Of a stretch of DNA of 33,635 nt, positions 16,287 through 25,784 are shown piece by piece. The DNA is from Paenibacillus zanthoxyli JH29 (GTDB taxonomy: Bacteria; Bacillota; Bacilli; Paenibacillales; Paenibacillaceae): NCBI RefSeq assembly GCF_000520715.1, contig NZ_ASSD01000529.1, forward strand, positions 1 to 33,635. The letters run 5' to 3'. Under the pieces are notes generated by a model, which was given only the letters and a program-made list of their open reading frames with translations, was not told the DNA's origin and ran no database searches. A program made the translations under genes and the position numbers. The stretch's first letter is position 1; the number at the start of each line of letters is the position of its first letter.

Positions 16287-17352
16287 GCTTAAAAAAATAT
16301 TTGCGACAGACAGCTATATTGTGCCTCTTGTCGCAATTATACTCGGATTCCTGGTCGGCGCGGCAGTGATGCTGATCGGCGGTTATGATCCGATCGCAGC
16401 CTATGGCGCTTTGTTCAAGCGCGTCTTCGGCAGCGCATATGATTTCGGAGAAGCGATCCGCGAAATGACGCCGCTTATGCTGACCGGTCTTTCCGTGGCC
16501 TTTGCTTTCCGCTCAGGCATGTTCAACATCGGCGCGGACGGTCAAGTGCTGATCGGAATGACTGCAGCTTCTGTTATCGGCATCAAGCTGGCCGGATTGC
16601 CCACATTCCTATTGGTGCCGCTGGCAGTGATCGGGGCGGGTCTGTTCGGCGGGATGTGGGCTGGAATTGCAGGTTATCTGAAAGCCAAGCGGGGAATTAA
16701 CGAGGTTATTACGACCATTATGTTAAATTGGGTTGCCCTGTATCTTGCGAACTATATCGTAAGAACGTTCCTCCTGATTCCGGGGCAGAACCGCTCAGAG
16801 GATATTCCTGCGTCGATGTCGCTCACTTTTTTGAACTCCATCTTTGACAATGCCCGCCTGCATTGGGGGACTGTGATCGCGCTTGCGGCGGCGGTATTCT
16901 TTTACATCTACTTGTGGAAGACGAAGCAGGGCTTCGAAATGCGTGCTGTAGGTCTGAATTCCCATGCGGCCGAATATGCCGGCATGAATGTCAGACGCAA
17001 TGTAATGAAGTCCATGTTCATCGCGGGAGTGTTTGCCGGACTCGCCGGAGCGGGCGAGGTGCTTGGCGTATTCCACTACCAGTCTGTATTCGCGGGTTCA
17101 CCCGGCTATGGGTTTGACGGGATTGCCGTTGCGCTGCTGGGGCTTACTCATCCATTCGGGGTCATTCTGGCCGCGATCCTGTACGGCATGCTGACCTACG
17201 GTTCCGCAGGCATGAGCTTTAACGCAGACGTGCCTCCGGAACTCATCCGCATCGTGATCGGCTCGATCATATTCTTTATCGCGGCACAGGGGATTGTGCG
17301 CTGGGTGCTTAAGCCATTTTACTTCAAGCGCAAGAAAGAGAAGGTGTTATAG
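16279..17352 (+). CDS. nupP: nucleoside ABC transporter permease, first subunit
   Basis: The 357-residue protein is a BPD_transp_2 family permease with about nine to ten membrane helices. Family segments include FAFRSGMFNIGADGQVLIG, AGIAGYLKAKRGINEVITTIMLNW and the central GFEMRAVGLNSHAAEYAGM. It would form half of the transmembrane channel with the next gene product. The start is GTG at 16279 inside the end of the ATPase gene, with GGGGAGG about 9 bases upstream. The stop at 17352 is directly followed by the next ATG. Confidence 0.9.
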   Translation: MNKLKKIFATDSYIVPLVAIILGFLVGAAVMLIGGYDPIAAYGALFKRVFGSAYDFGEAIREMTPLMLTGLSVAFAFRSGMFNIGADGQVLIGMTAASVIGIKLAGLPTFLLVPLAVIGAGLFGGMWAGIAGYLKAKRGINEVITTIMLNWVALYLANYIVRTFLLIPGQNRSEDIPASMSLTFLNSIFDNARLHWGTVIALAAAVFFYIYLWKTKQGFEMRAVGLNSHAAEYAGMNVRRNVMKSMFIAGVFAGLAGAGEVLGVFHYQSVFAGSPGYGFDGIAVALLGLTHPFGVILAAILYGMLTYGSAGMSFNADVPPELIRIVIGSIIFFIAAQGIVRWVLKPFYFKRKKEKVL

Positions 17353-18309
17353 ATGGATTGGCTGACACTGGGACAAATGCTCAATACAACGCTGGTATTT
17401 TCCACAGCGCTCATTTTTGCCGCCCTTGGCGGGATCTTCTCCGAACGCTCGGGCGTGGTTAACATTGGGCTTGAGGGTCTGATGATGTTCGGCGCCTTTG
17501 CCGCCGCTGTTGGCGGTTATTATGCTCAGGACGCCGGCTACGAAACGATGGCTCCTTGGATCGGTGTACTCTGCGCTATGGCGGTCGGCGTGATTGGAGC
17601 GCTTATTCATGCCGTTGCTTCCATTACGTTCAAAGCGGACCAGACGATCAGCGGTACGGTAATCAACTTCCTTGCTGCGGGCAGTACGCTTTACCTGGTT
17701 AAGCTGCTGTTCGAAGGGGCGGGCGAAACCCCTCTGATTGATGGGTTTAGCAAATATCCGATTCCGGTGCTTTCCAAAATTCCGGTGATCGGTCCCGGTC
17801 TATTCAATAACTATCCAACGACGTATTTGGCGATCATACTGGTTATTGTCGTGTATTTCCTGCTCTTCAAAACGCCGTTCGGCCTTCGCCTTCGTGCAGT
17901 CGGCGAGCATCCGAGCGCGGCGGATACGCTTGGCGTTAACGTCAACCGTATGCGCTATGTCGGTGTGATGCTCAGCGGAATGTTGGCAGGCATAGGCGGC
18001 GCGACGATTACGCTGACGACTACAGGCACCTTTGCCCACAACACGATTTCCGGGCAGGGCTTCATTGCGATTGCGGCAATGATTTTCGGCAAATGGAATC
18101 CGCTTGGCGCCTTTGGCGCGGCTGTGTTCTTCGGCTTTTCACAGGCGATCCGCAACTATGTGCAGCTATTCGGCTGGTCCCAGAGTATTCCGCAGGAATT
18201 TATTTATATGATTCCGTATGTGCTGACAATTATCGTTCTCGTGAGCGCGGTAGGCCGCTCCTCGGCGCCGTCTGCGCTTGGACAACCCTACGATCCAAGC
18301 AAACGTTAA
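17353..18309 (+). CDS. nupQ: nucleoside ABC transporter permease, second subunit
   Basis: The 318-residue BPD_transp_2 permease has about eight membrane helices and the paired family motifs GGIFSERSGVVNIGLEGLMMFGAF and FGLRLRAVGEHPSAADTLGVNV (shown in part). It is the partner of the preceding permease. ATG follows the preceding TAG with no gap, so the two subunits are probably made in equal amounts; the ribosome site GAAGGTG lies within the upstream gene end. A terminator follows at 18344, closing the four-gene operon. Confidence 0.9.
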   Translation: MDWLTLGQMLNTTLVFSTALIFAALGGIFSERSGVVNIGLEGLMMFGAFAAAVGGYYAQDAGYETMAPWIGVLCAMAVGVIGALIHAVASITFKADQTISGTVINFLAAGSTLYLVKLLFEGAGETPLIDGFSKYPIPVLSKIPVIGPGLFNNYPTTYLAIILVIVVYFLLFKTPFGLRLRAVGEHPSAADTLGVNVNRMRYVGVMLSGMLAGIGGATITLTTTGTFAHNTISGQGFIAIAAMIFGKWNPLGAFGAAVFFGFSQAIRNYVQLFGWSQSIPQEFIYMIPYVLTIIVLVSAVGRSSAPSALGQPYDPSKR

Positions 18310-18343
18310 TGGCGGCGTCCGCAGGCGCGCCTTTCGTTTCAAC

Positions 18344-18379
18344 CGCATTTCCGGCTTTGGCTGGAAGTGCGTTTTTTTT
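18344..18379 (+). terminator. terminator of the ABC importer operon
   Basis: CGCATTTCC (18344-18352) pairs with GGAAGTGCG (18363-18371), one G-U pair, followed by eight T residues. Confidence 0.8.
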
Positions 18380-18523
18380 GTTTGGAAGGGGATATTCTTC
18401 GCTATGCATTCCGGATGATCTGGGCAGAGGTACAGGCAGGATGAAGCCGCGCCGAATACACTGTACTCGAAGACGGCAATGTGATCTCTTTTCCAAAGAA
18501 ACGTAAGAAAGAGGAGGGATATT

Positions 18524-18853
18524 ATGACACAACAAGTGACCAAGAAGCAGGTTATGAAGCTGGTGGGCAAAAATATCGTAGCGGTGAAAAAAGACGGAAC
18601 TAAGGTTGCGGGCAAGCTGCTTCGCATTTCGGGTAATCGTCTAATCGTACAGCAAACCGGTGGCAAAAAAGTGCAAATCAAAGCCATTATACCGCTTGTG
18701 CTGTTCGACCTGCTTGCAGTAGGAACCGCTCCTTACGCCTACGGCGGATATGGCTATGGACCCTATGCGCCATACGGTCCGGGATATGGTTACAGCCATG
18801 GGTACGGCCCTGGCGGATATGGCGGCGGACCTTATCCTTACGGTTTTTTCTAA
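18524..18853 (+). CDS. small protein with Sm-like core and Gly/Tyr/Pro-rich tail (109 aa)
   Basis: I do not recognise this gene by name. The ATG follows AGAGGAGGG at good spacing, so translation is likely. Residues 1-67 are basic and alternate beta-type residues: GKNIVAVKKDGTKVAGKLLRI then NRLIVQQTGGKKVQIKAIIP. That pattern (G-x-x-V-x-V-x-x-x-D-G-T-x-x-x-G-x-L) recalls an Sm/LSm or SH3-like barrel. Residues 68-109 are almost only Gly, Tyr, Pro and a few Ala, in irregular G-Y-G-P repeats, like some spore coat, exosporium or surface proteins. No signal peptide is present. The fold and the spore link are inference. It is convergent with the GNAT gene, only 8 bases apart. Confidence 0.75.
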   Translation: MTQQVTKKQVMKLVGKNIVAVKKDGTKVAGKLLRISGNRLIVQQTGGKKVQIKAIIPLVLFDLLAVGTAPYAYGGYGYGPYAPYGPGYGYSHGYGPGGYGGGPYPYGFF

Positions 18854-18861
18854 AGAGATAC

Positions 18862-19320
18862 TCAAATGCCTGGCGGCAAGAAGCGCTTTTCCATCTCGTA
18901 GCTCATGCTCTGCGGCAGATACCGCACCACAGTATAGTCGAGCTTTTGGTAAAAAGCGAGCCCGGCGGCATTTCCGACGTCCACAGCTACTTTGGAGCGA
19001 TGGCATCCGCGTGATAATGCAAACCGCTCCGCCCGGTCCATCAGCATATTTCCCCAGCGCTTTCGTTTCGCCGAATCGGCGACGGCCAGCATATCGATAT
19101 AGAGCAAATCGCCGTGCAGCATAAAATGGACAAATCCCAGCGGGTCGCTGTCATAATCGGTGCTCGCTACAAGCGTAACTCCTTGCCCAAGCCGGCGCGG
19201 GAGTTCTTTTTTGACCTGGTCCAGCACTTTTGCGGGTAAATGGGACAAAGGCACAAGCTCGCTCTCAATCAACCGGTGAATAATCGCATCGTCCTGCTTA
19301 GGGCGGCGGTAACGGATCAC
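18862..19320 (-). CDS. GNAT-family N-acetyltransferase
   Basis: The 152-residue protein has the GNAT layout: an N-terminal strand VIRYRRPKQDDAIIHRLIES, a central strand pair LLYIDMLAVADSAKRKRWGNMLMDRAERFA corresponding to the acetyl-CoA pyrophosphate loop (here R-K-R-W-G-N in place of the usual Q-x-x-G-x-G/A), and NAAGLAFYQKLDYTVV near the end. The acceptor is unknown. I chose GTG at 19320, with GAAGGGGG 7 bases upstream, over a GTG at 19338 that overlaps that ribosome site. It lies back to back with the T-box promoter of ilvB. Confidence 0.82.
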   Translation of the reverse strand: MIRYRRPKQDDAIIHRLIESELVPLSHLPAKVLDQVKKELPRRLGQGVTLVASTDYDSDPLGFVHFMLHGDLLYIDMLAVADSAKRKRWGNMLMDRAERFALSRGCHRSKVAVDVGNAAGLAFYQKLDYTVVRYLPQSMSYEMEKRFLPPGI

Positions 19321-19426
19321 GGTGCATCCCCCTTCCACACTTTGTTGTACATCATATGATTGGCGGGGGGCTCAGTGTTCCGCCCAGAATAAAAGAAGGA
19401 CAAGACAGAGAGATTAAAATAAGGGA

Positions 19427-19455
19427 TTGACTAACCGTGTAAGGAATCATATAAT
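19427..19455 (+). promoter_or_regulatory. strong sigma-A promoter of the ilv-leu operon
   Basis: TTGACT (19427-19432) and a perfect TATAAT (19450-19455) are 17 bases apart. Transcription should start near 19462, at the left edge of the T-box leader. Confidence 0.85.
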
Positions 19456-19461
19456 GTGTCT

Positions 19462-19826
19462 AAACATTTTAACGATCATATCGGCAATGAAGAGGACGAA
19501 GTTTTAAGGGCTCTTTTGACCAGAGAGCGGGTGGAACTGCTGAAACCACCGCCAAAACCCCTTATATACGAGCTCACCTCGGAGCTGTTTCCCTGAAAGG
19601 TCCGCCAGCCATATCCGGTGGAATTATTAGGGGAAATCGTGTGGTTCGCGTTAAGGACTTTAGGTTGCAAAGATCGGCTTTTGCCTACATCGATGGGTTT
19701 TTGCATACCTGCCAAGGCATTGCATCGCGAGATGCTCTGTAAATATGGGTGGTACCACGGAAGAACAGCCTTTCGTCCCTCACGCGCTTATGCGGCGCAG
19801 GGGTGATGAAAGGCTTTTTTGTTTTG
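19462..19826 (+). ncRNA. T-box leader, probably leucine-specific
   Basis: The leader between promoter and ilvB has the parts of a T-box riboswitch: a Stem I with GACCAGAGAGCGGGTGG and its complement CCACCGCC, a candidate specifier CTC (19573-19575) in GAGCTCACCTCGG, the T-box sequence GGGTGGTACCACGG (19747-19760), and an intrinsic terminator. The TGGT of the T-box would pair with an ACCA tRNA end. Uncharged tRNA-Leu (anticodon GAG) is expected to favour read-through, as in the B. subtilis ilv-leu operon. The specifier choice is by eye and should be treated as likely, not proven. Confidence 0.88.
19767..19826 (+). terminator. T-box conditional terminator
   Basis: AGCCTTTCGTCCCT (19767-19780) pairs with GGGGTGATGAAAGGCT (19800-19815) and is followed by a T-run. 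Its left arm overlaps the region that would pair with the T-box sequence in the antiterminator. Confidence 0.85.
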
Positions 19827-19907
19827 TTTGAAGCCGGCTGAAACGGATAAACAAAGGCGATCGTCGTTTGCATAGGAAAGTTGATATTTTGTAAGGAGGA
19901 TGACTGA

Positions 19908-21650
19908 ATGATGACGCAAATACCGGAAATGCGGTCGACAGAGGAGTTACGGGAGAAATGGAAGACGCCGGAAGTGATTACCGGTTCGGAAATTCTGCTG
20001 CGCAGCCTGGTGCTGGAGGGTGTGGATACCGTATTCGGATATCCCGGAGGAGCCGTTCTGTATATCTATGACGCATTGTACGGATTCAATGATTTCAAGC
20101 ATGTGCTGACCCGTCATGAGCAGGGGGCGATTCACGCGGCGGACGGATATGCAAGAGCAAGCGGTAAGACTGGCGTCTGTATCGCAACTTCCGGACCCGG
20201 AGCGACCAATCTGGTCACCGGTATCGCTACAGCTTATATGGATTCTGTCCCGCTGGTGGTCATCACGGGCAATGTATTCTCCAGCTTGATCGGTACGGAT
20301 GCTTTCCAGGAAGCGGACATTACCGGCATCACGATGCCGATTACCAAGCACAGCTATCTGGTACGCAATGTGGAGGATCTGCCCAGAATCATTCATGAAG
20401 CTTTCCATATAGCATCGACGGGCCGCAAAGGGCCGGTGCTTATCGATATTCCCAAGGATGTATCTGCGGCGAAGACGCTGTTCACCCCTGTGACGAGCGT
20501 GAATCTTCGGGGCTATAATCCCCGCACCGTTCCCAATAAGCTTCAGCTCGACAAGCTGGTACGCGCGATTTCGGAGGCCGAGCGGCCGATCATCATTGCA
20601 GGGGGCGGGGTTATTTACTCCGGCGCGCATGAAGAGATGTGCGAATTCGTCAAGCGGACGGAAATCCCAATCACGACAACACTGCTTGGACTGGGAGTAT
20701 TCCCGAGCGGCGATGATTTGTGGATGGGAATGCCGGGCATGCACGGTACGTATACGGCAAATAACGCCATCCAGCAGTGCGATCTGTTGATCAATATCGG
20801 AGCACGGTTCGACGACCGCGTGACAGGCAAGCTTGATGGCTTCGCCCCAAAGGCCAAAATCGTGCATATCGACATCGACCCTGCCGAAATCGGCAAGAAC
20901 ATATCGCCTGACATTCCGATCGTAGGAGACGTTAAGACGGTGCTGGAGATGTTGAATCCGGAAGTTAAACGGGCTTCGAATGCCGATGCGTGGAGAGCGC
21001 AAATCGCCCAGTGGAAGGTGGATAAGCCGCTTCGTTATACTGACTCCGATATTGAGCTGAAGCCGCAGTGGGTTATCGAACTGATCAATGACACCACAAA
21101 AGGTGAGGCCATTGTGACGACGGACGTCGGTCAGCACCAAATGTGGGCGGCGCAGTATTACAAGTTCAATCATCCCCGTTCTTGGGTTACTTCCGGCGGT
21201 CTCGGAACGATGGGCTTCGGGCTCCCTTCGGCAATCGGTGCGCAGATGGCCTATCCGGAACGGCTGGTGGTCTCGATCAACGGCGACGGTGGTATGCAGA
21301 TGTGTTCCCAAGAGCTGGCGATATGCGCTATCCATAACATTCCAGTCAAGATTGTCGTTCTCAATAACGAGGTGCTCGGCATGGTGCGGCAGTGGCAGAA
21401 TCTCATCTATGAGAAACGTTACAGCTACACGGATCTGGCCGGCAGCCCGAACTTTGTGAAGCTGGCAGAAGCTTACGGTGTAAAAGGTATCCTGGCGACG
21501 ACGAAGGAAGAAGCAAGGGCTGCATGGCAGGAAGCTTTGGAAACACCGGGACCGGTACTTGTGGAATTCCGCGTTTCCAAGGATGAAAATGTCTACCCGA
21601 TGGTAACCCAGGGCTCGACGATCGATCAAATGCTGATGGGGGATGAATAA
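19908..21650 (+). CDS. ilvB: acetolactate synthase, large (catalytic) subunit
   Basis: The 580-residue ThDP enzyme makes acetolactate or acetohydroxybutyrate for valine, leucine and isoleucine. Seen are [15 protein letters not shown] and the catalytic Glu in [19 protein letters not shown] in the N-terminal domain, the FAD-type middle domain with IARFDDRV-like [18 protein letters not shown], and the ThDP motif [15 protein letters not shown] through VVLNN in the C-terminal domain. The ATG at 19908 follows AAGGAGG; a second ATG directly follows. It is the first gene after the T-box and is followed by ilvH with a 2-base gap. Confidence 0.97.
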   Translation: MMTQIPEMRSTEELREKWKTPEVITGSEILLRSLVLEGVDTVFGYPGGAVLYIYDALYGFNDFKHVLTRHEQGAIHAADGYARASGKTGVCIATSGPGATNLVTGIATAYMDSVPLVVITGNVFSSLIGTDAFQEADITGITMPITKHSYLVRNVEDLPRIIHEAFHIASTGRKGPVLIDIPKDVSAAKTLFTPVTSVNLRGYNPRTVPNKLQLDKLVRAISEAERPIIIAGGGVIYSGAHEEMCEFVKRTEIPITTTLLGLGVFPSGDDLWMGMPGMHGTYTANNAIQQCDLLINIGARFDDRVTGKLDGFAPKAKIVHIDIDPAEIGKNISPDIPIVGDVKTVLEMLNPEVKRASNADAWRAQIAQWKVDKPLRYTDSDIELKPQWVIELINDTTKGEAIVTTDVGQHQMWAAQYYKFNHPRSWVTSGGLGTMGFGLPSAIGAQMAYPERLVVSINGDGGMQMCSQELAICAIHNIPVKIVVLNNEVLGMVRQWQNLIYEKRYSYTDLAGSPNFVKLAEAYGVKGILATTKEEARAAWQEALETPGPVLVEFRVSKDENVYPMVTQGSTIDQMLMGDE

Positions 21651-21652
21651 CG

Positions 21653-22138
21653 GTGGAAAGAAATACGATTTCCGTGCTGGTGAACGACCAGCCTGGTGTG
21701 CTCCAACGGGTATCGGGGCTGTTCGGACGGCGCGGGTTTAACATTGAGAGCATTACCGTAGGTCAATCCGAGGAAGCGGGATTATCCAGAATGGTCATCG
21801 TCACTTTGGGGGATGACGACCAGCTGGAGCAGATTGAGAAGCAGCTCTACAAGCTGATCGACGTCATTAAGGTAGTTGACCTTAGCGCAAAGCCGATGGT
21901 TGCCCGCGAGCTGGCGCTGATTAAGGTCAAGGCCGAGCCTTCCGAGCGGCCGGAAATCATGGGCGTGGTCGAAACGTTCCGCGCCTCCGTTGTCGACATC
22001 GGCAGCACGAGCTTGCTGGTGCAGGTGGTCGGGGATACGCAGAAGATTGATGCAATGATCGAACTGCTGAAGCCGTACGGCATCAGAGAGCTGTCCCGGA
22101 CCGGCGTTACGGCAATGATCCGCGGCAATGTGCAATAG
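21653..22138 (+). CDS. ilvH: acetolactate synthase, small (regulatory) subunit
   Basis: The 161-residue protein has an N-terminal ACT domain (TISVLVNDQPGVLQRVSGLF, GFNIESITVG) that binds valine for feedback control, and the ALS_ss C-terminal domain (RPEIMGVVETFRASVVDIG). The start is GTG at 21653, two bases after the ilvB stop, with GGGGGATG inside the ilvB end as ribosome site. Tight spacing suggests coupled synthesis with the catalytic subunit. Confidence 0.96.
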   Translation: MERNTISVLVNDQPGVLQRVSGLFGRRGFNIESITVGQSEEAGLSRMVIVTLGDDDQLEQIEKQLYKLIDVIKVVDLSAKPMVARELALIKVKAEPSERPEIMGVVETFRASVVDIGSTSLLVQVVGDTQKIDAMIELLKPYGIRELSRTGVTAMIRGNVQ

Positions 22139-22161
22139 GTATATTTTACAGCTTTAGCGAA

Positions 22162-22189
22162 TTGCTGCTTTTTTGCAGTACAATATAAT
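22162..22189 (+). promoter_or_regulatory. candidate internal promoter before ilvC
   Basis: TTGCTG (22162-22167) and TATAAT (22184-22189) are 16 bases apart. A transcript would begin near 22196, just before the ilvC leader hairpin. It could give ilvC and leuA expression that escapes T-box control. Confidence 0.5.
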
Positions 22190-22201
22190 AGTGAACGGCA
22201 T

Positions 22202-22273
22202 TCCCGCTAAAGAGCGGGAGCTTGAGGGAAAGCGCTGCATGTACAGCCCTTCTCCTGAAGCACCCGCTCTTTA
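22202..22273 (+). promoter_or_regulatory. ilvC 5' leader with two competing base-pairings
   Basis: TCCCGCT (22202-22208) can pair with AGCGGGA (22213-22219) in a tight AAAG hairpin. The same central strand TAAAGAGCGGG (22208-22218) is also a perfect 11-base complement of CCCGCTCTTTA (22263-22273), enclosing an inner GCTG/CAGC hairpin. The two forms exclude each other. No T-run follows, and the AAAGGAGG of ilvC lies shortly after. Possible roles are mRNA 5' end protection or control of ribosome access. Confidence 0.6.
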
Positions 22274-22290
22274 GATGGGTTGCAAATTAA

Positions 22291-23298
<1,008 letters not shown>

Positions 23299-23348
23299 GA
23301 TTGGCATAATCAATGTAAGGTTTCACATATAAACGCAAGTTCTTCAGG

Positions 23349-23375
23349 TGCGGCTCCGCTTTTGTGCGGGCCGCA
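23349..23375 (+). other. strong stem-loop between ilvC and leuA
   Basis: TGCGGCTCCGC (23349-23359) pairs with GCGGGCCGCA (23366-23375) with one bulged T. Only three T residues follow, so full termination is unlikely; it may block 3' exonucleases on the ilvC mRNA or lower leuA expression. Confidence 0.6.
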
Positions 23376-23415
23376 TTTGGAGCGTTTGACGATTACTTTT
23401 AAGGAGGTGCCCGGC

Positions 23416-24957
23416 ATGCGAAAAATTTATGTTTTCGATACAACACTGCGTGACGGAGAACAGTCCCCCGGCGTGAATCTGAATACCCAGGAGAAGCTGG
23501 AGATCGCCTATCAGTTGGAAAAGCTGGGGATTGACCGTATGGAAGCGGGATTTCCCGCGGCATCGCCGGGAGATTTGGCCGCAGTCAATGCCGTTGCCAG
23601 AGCGGTAAAGAATGTAACGGTCATCGGCCTTTCCAGATCCCGCGAAAACGATATCGATGCCGTCAAGGAGGCGCTGCAGGGAGCGCAGGACCCCTGCATT
23701 CATCTGTTCCTCGCGACCTCCCCGATTCACCGTCAGCATAAGCTCCGGATGGATAAGGGGCAGGTGCTGGAGACGGCGCAGGCGGCCATCCGTTATGCGA
23801 AGAAGTATTTCTCAAAGCTGGAATTTTCGCTTGAGGATGCGGGACGGACCGAGCTCGATTTTATGGCCGAGGTCGTCGGCATGGCGGTGCGCGAAGGCGC
23901 GAGCGTCGTTAACATTCCGGACACGGTCGGATATTTGAACCCGTCGGAGTATGGGGCAATCTTCAAATATTTAAAAGAAAATGTTCCGGACATCGACCGC
24001 GTTCAGCTCAGCGCGCACTGCCATAATGATCTTGGAATGGCTACGGCGAATACGCTGGCGGCGATCCTGAATGGGGCGGATCAATTCGAGGGCACAATCA
24101 ACGGCATCGGTGAACGCGCGGGCAACACGGCGATTGAAGAGATAGCGATGGCGCTTGAGACGCGCAGCGATTTCTTCGGGGCGAAGACGTCGCTTGTACT
24201 GTCAGAAATTTCGCGCACTAGCCGCCTGGTCAGCAAATTGACAGGTATGGTCGTACCGGGGAATAAGGCGATCGTCGGCGCAAACGCTTTTGCCCATGAA
24301 TCGGGTATTCATCAGGACGGCATGCTCAAGGAGAAGACGACGTACGAGATCATGACGCCGGAAACGATCGGCCTGAAGGAGAGCAAGCTGGTGCTCGGCA
24401 AGCATTCCGGCCGCCATGCTTTCCGGGATAAGTTGACCGATCTAGGCTATGATCTGCCGGAAGACGTGCTGAATGCGGCGTTCTCCAGATTCAAGGATTT
24501 GGCCGACAAGAAGAAGGAAGTATCCGACGAGGACATTCTGGCGCTGATGGAGGAGCGGCTGGGCGTTACGCCGGAGATTTACAGCCTGCGGACCCTGTAC
24601 GTCACTTACGGCAATGAAGCGACGCCGACCGCGAAGCTGGTTCTGAACGGCCCTCCGGACGAACCGATCGTTGCAGTGGCTGAGGGGAACGGCTCGGTGG
24701 ATGCGATCTACAATGCCATCGATCAGGCAACTGGCGAGGAAGTCAAGCTGGACGATTATTCCATCAAATCCGTCACTCAAGGCAAGGATGCCCAGGGCGA
24801 GGTGCACGTCATTTTGTCACAGGGTATTGTTGCTGCGGCGGGAAGAGGGCTTAGTACCGACATTCTGGAGGCCAGCGCCCGGGCTTATCTTGATGCGCTC
24901 AACAAGCTGATTGAGAAGCGCAAGACGTATACGAAGCGCGAGGATGCTCATTTATAG
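23416..24957 (+). CDS. leuA: 2-isopropylmalate synthase
   Basis: The 513-residue enzyme condenses 2-ketoisovalerate with acetyl-CoA, the first leucine-specific step. The TIM-barrel domain shows DTTLRDGEQSPGVNLN at the start and the HCHNDLGMATANTLAAILNGA metal-site helix with GIGERAGNTAIEE. FAHESGIHQDGMLK lies in the linker, and the C-terminal leucine-binding LeuA_dimer domain spans about 385-505. ATG at 23416 has AAGGAGGTG 8-10 bases upstream; the longer frame from 23362 runs into the hairpin and is rejected. A terminator follows at 25005, so leuB is not on the main transcript. Confidence 0.96.
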   Translation: MRKIYVFDTTLRDGEQSPGVNLNTQEKLEIAYQLEKLGIDRMEAGFPAASPGDLAAVNAVARAVKNVTVIGLSRSRENDIDAVKEALQGAQDPCIHLFLATSPIHRQHKLRMDKGQVLETAQAAIRYAKKYFSKLEFSLEDAGRTELDFMAEVVGMAVREGASVVNIPDTVGYLNPSEYGAIFKYLKENVPDIDRVQLSAHCHNDLGMATANTLAAILNGADQFEGTINGIGERAGNTAIEEIAMALETRSDFFGAKTSLVLSEISRTSRLVSKLTGMVVPGNKAIVGANAFAHESGIHQDGMLKEKTTYEIMTPETIGLKESKLVLGKHSGRHAFRDKLTDLGYDLPEDVLNAAFSRFKDLADKKKEVSDEDILALMEERLGVTPEIYSLRTLYVTYGNEATPTAKLVLNGPPDEPIVAVAEGNGSVDAIYNAIDQATGEEVKLDDYSIKSVTQGKDAQGEVHVILSQGIVAAAGRGLSTDILEASARAYLDALNKLIEKRKTYTKREDAHL

Positions 24958-25004
24958 AAAAGCGGCGCTTACAGTTTGTTTAGGAATGAGGACGGCGGTA
25001 TATA

Positions 25005-25047
25005 GGGACTGTTTCGGGGTGAATCCAGCTCAGAAACAGTCCTTTTT
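25005..25047 (+). terminator. terminator after leuA
   Basis: GGACTGTTTC (25006-25015) pairs perfectly with GAAACAGTCC (25033-25042), followed by five T residues. Confidence 0.85.
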
Positions 25048-25190
25048 ATGCGGATTTCTCACCCTATGGCAATATCGGTCAGATGACGATCTGACACCGG
25101 GTACGAGGATATTGTAAAATCTATTGGGGGCCGGTTACCAAAGTTTTTGTCCAATTTGGATTTATTATAGAAATCGATAATTTTTGCAGG

Positions 25191-25218
25191 GGAACCGAAT
25201 AGGCGAACGTCAAACGTT
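25191..25218 (+). promoter_or_regulatory. possible ECF-type autoregulated promoter
   Basis: GGAACC (25191-25196) and CGTT (25215-25218) resemble ECF -35 and -10 elements, but the 18-base gap is longer than usual. It lies directly before the sigma factor gene, where autoregulation would be expected. Confidence 0.3.
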
Positions 25219-25241
25219 ATGTAGATGGGGAGGGGAGACAA

Positions 25242-25784
25242 CTGGAAGAGGCGGAATGGATATCGGCCGTACTGAACGGCGAGCGTCAGGCTTTTGCTCA
25301 TTTGGTGACGCGCTATCAGGGCTTGGTATACCGGGTATGTATCAAAATAACGGGAGAATCCGAGTCGGCCAAAGATATGGCCCAAGAGGTATTTATCAAA
25401 GCCTATAAGGCGCTTCCCTCCTTCCGGGGACAATCCTCATTTTCTACTTGGCTGTACCGGATTGCCTATCGTACTTGTCTGGACTGGAAAAGAGCCAATG
25501 ACAGGGAGTGGAAGCATCGCAGCATGGCGGATTATACGGAGAATGACTATGTGACTTCACAGACGCCGGAACATGCCGTACTCCACAAGGAGGCATCCGA
25601 AGAACTGGGAAGAAGTGTGAACAGTCTTGCCGAACCGTACCGGTCGGTCGTGCAGCTGTACTACTTTAACCGGCAATCCTATCAGGAAATAGCTGAAGCG
25701 AAAGGCATATCGGTAAAAACAGTTGAATCACAGCTTTACCGCGCCAGACAGATCATGCGAAGAAAAGGGGAGAAATGGGAATGA
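25242..25784 (+). CDS. ECF-family RNA polymerase sigma factor
   Basis: The 180-residue protein has sigma region 2 (YQGLVYRVCIKITGESESAKDMAQE, FRGQSSFSTWLYRIAYR, shown in part) and region 4 (SLAEPYRSVVQLYYFNRQSYQEIAEAKGISVKTVESQLYRAR, shown in part), as in SigW-like ECF factors. The frame is open upstream to a TAG at 25200 with no ATG, GTG or TTG before the conserved start. CTG at 25242 lies 8 bases after GGAGG (25229-25233) and gives LEEAEWISAVLNGERQAFAH, the expected ECF N-terminus. The first GTG (25302) would remove part of region 2. A CTG start is therefore inferred. The stop overlaps the anti-sigma start by ATGA. Confidence 0.9.
   Translation: MEEAEWISAVLNGERQAFAHLVTRYQGLVYRVCIKITGESESAKDMAQEVFIKAYKALPSFRGQSSFSTWLYRIAYRTCLDWKRANDREWKHRSMADYTENDYVTSQTPEHAVLHKEASEELGRSVNSLAEPYRSVVQLYYFNRQSYQEIAEAKGISVKTVESQLYRARQIMRRKGEKWE

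Noticed and set aside
19947..21629. 560-codon open frame on the minus strand opposite ilvB
   Set aside because: It is fully antisense to a clear ilvB gene, has no ribosome site, and its translation is Arg/His/Gln-rich without any domain.
25225..25408. ATG frame starting at 25225 as an alternative to the sigma factor start
   Set aside because: It is in a different frame from the sigma protein and gives an unrelated, low-quality sequence.
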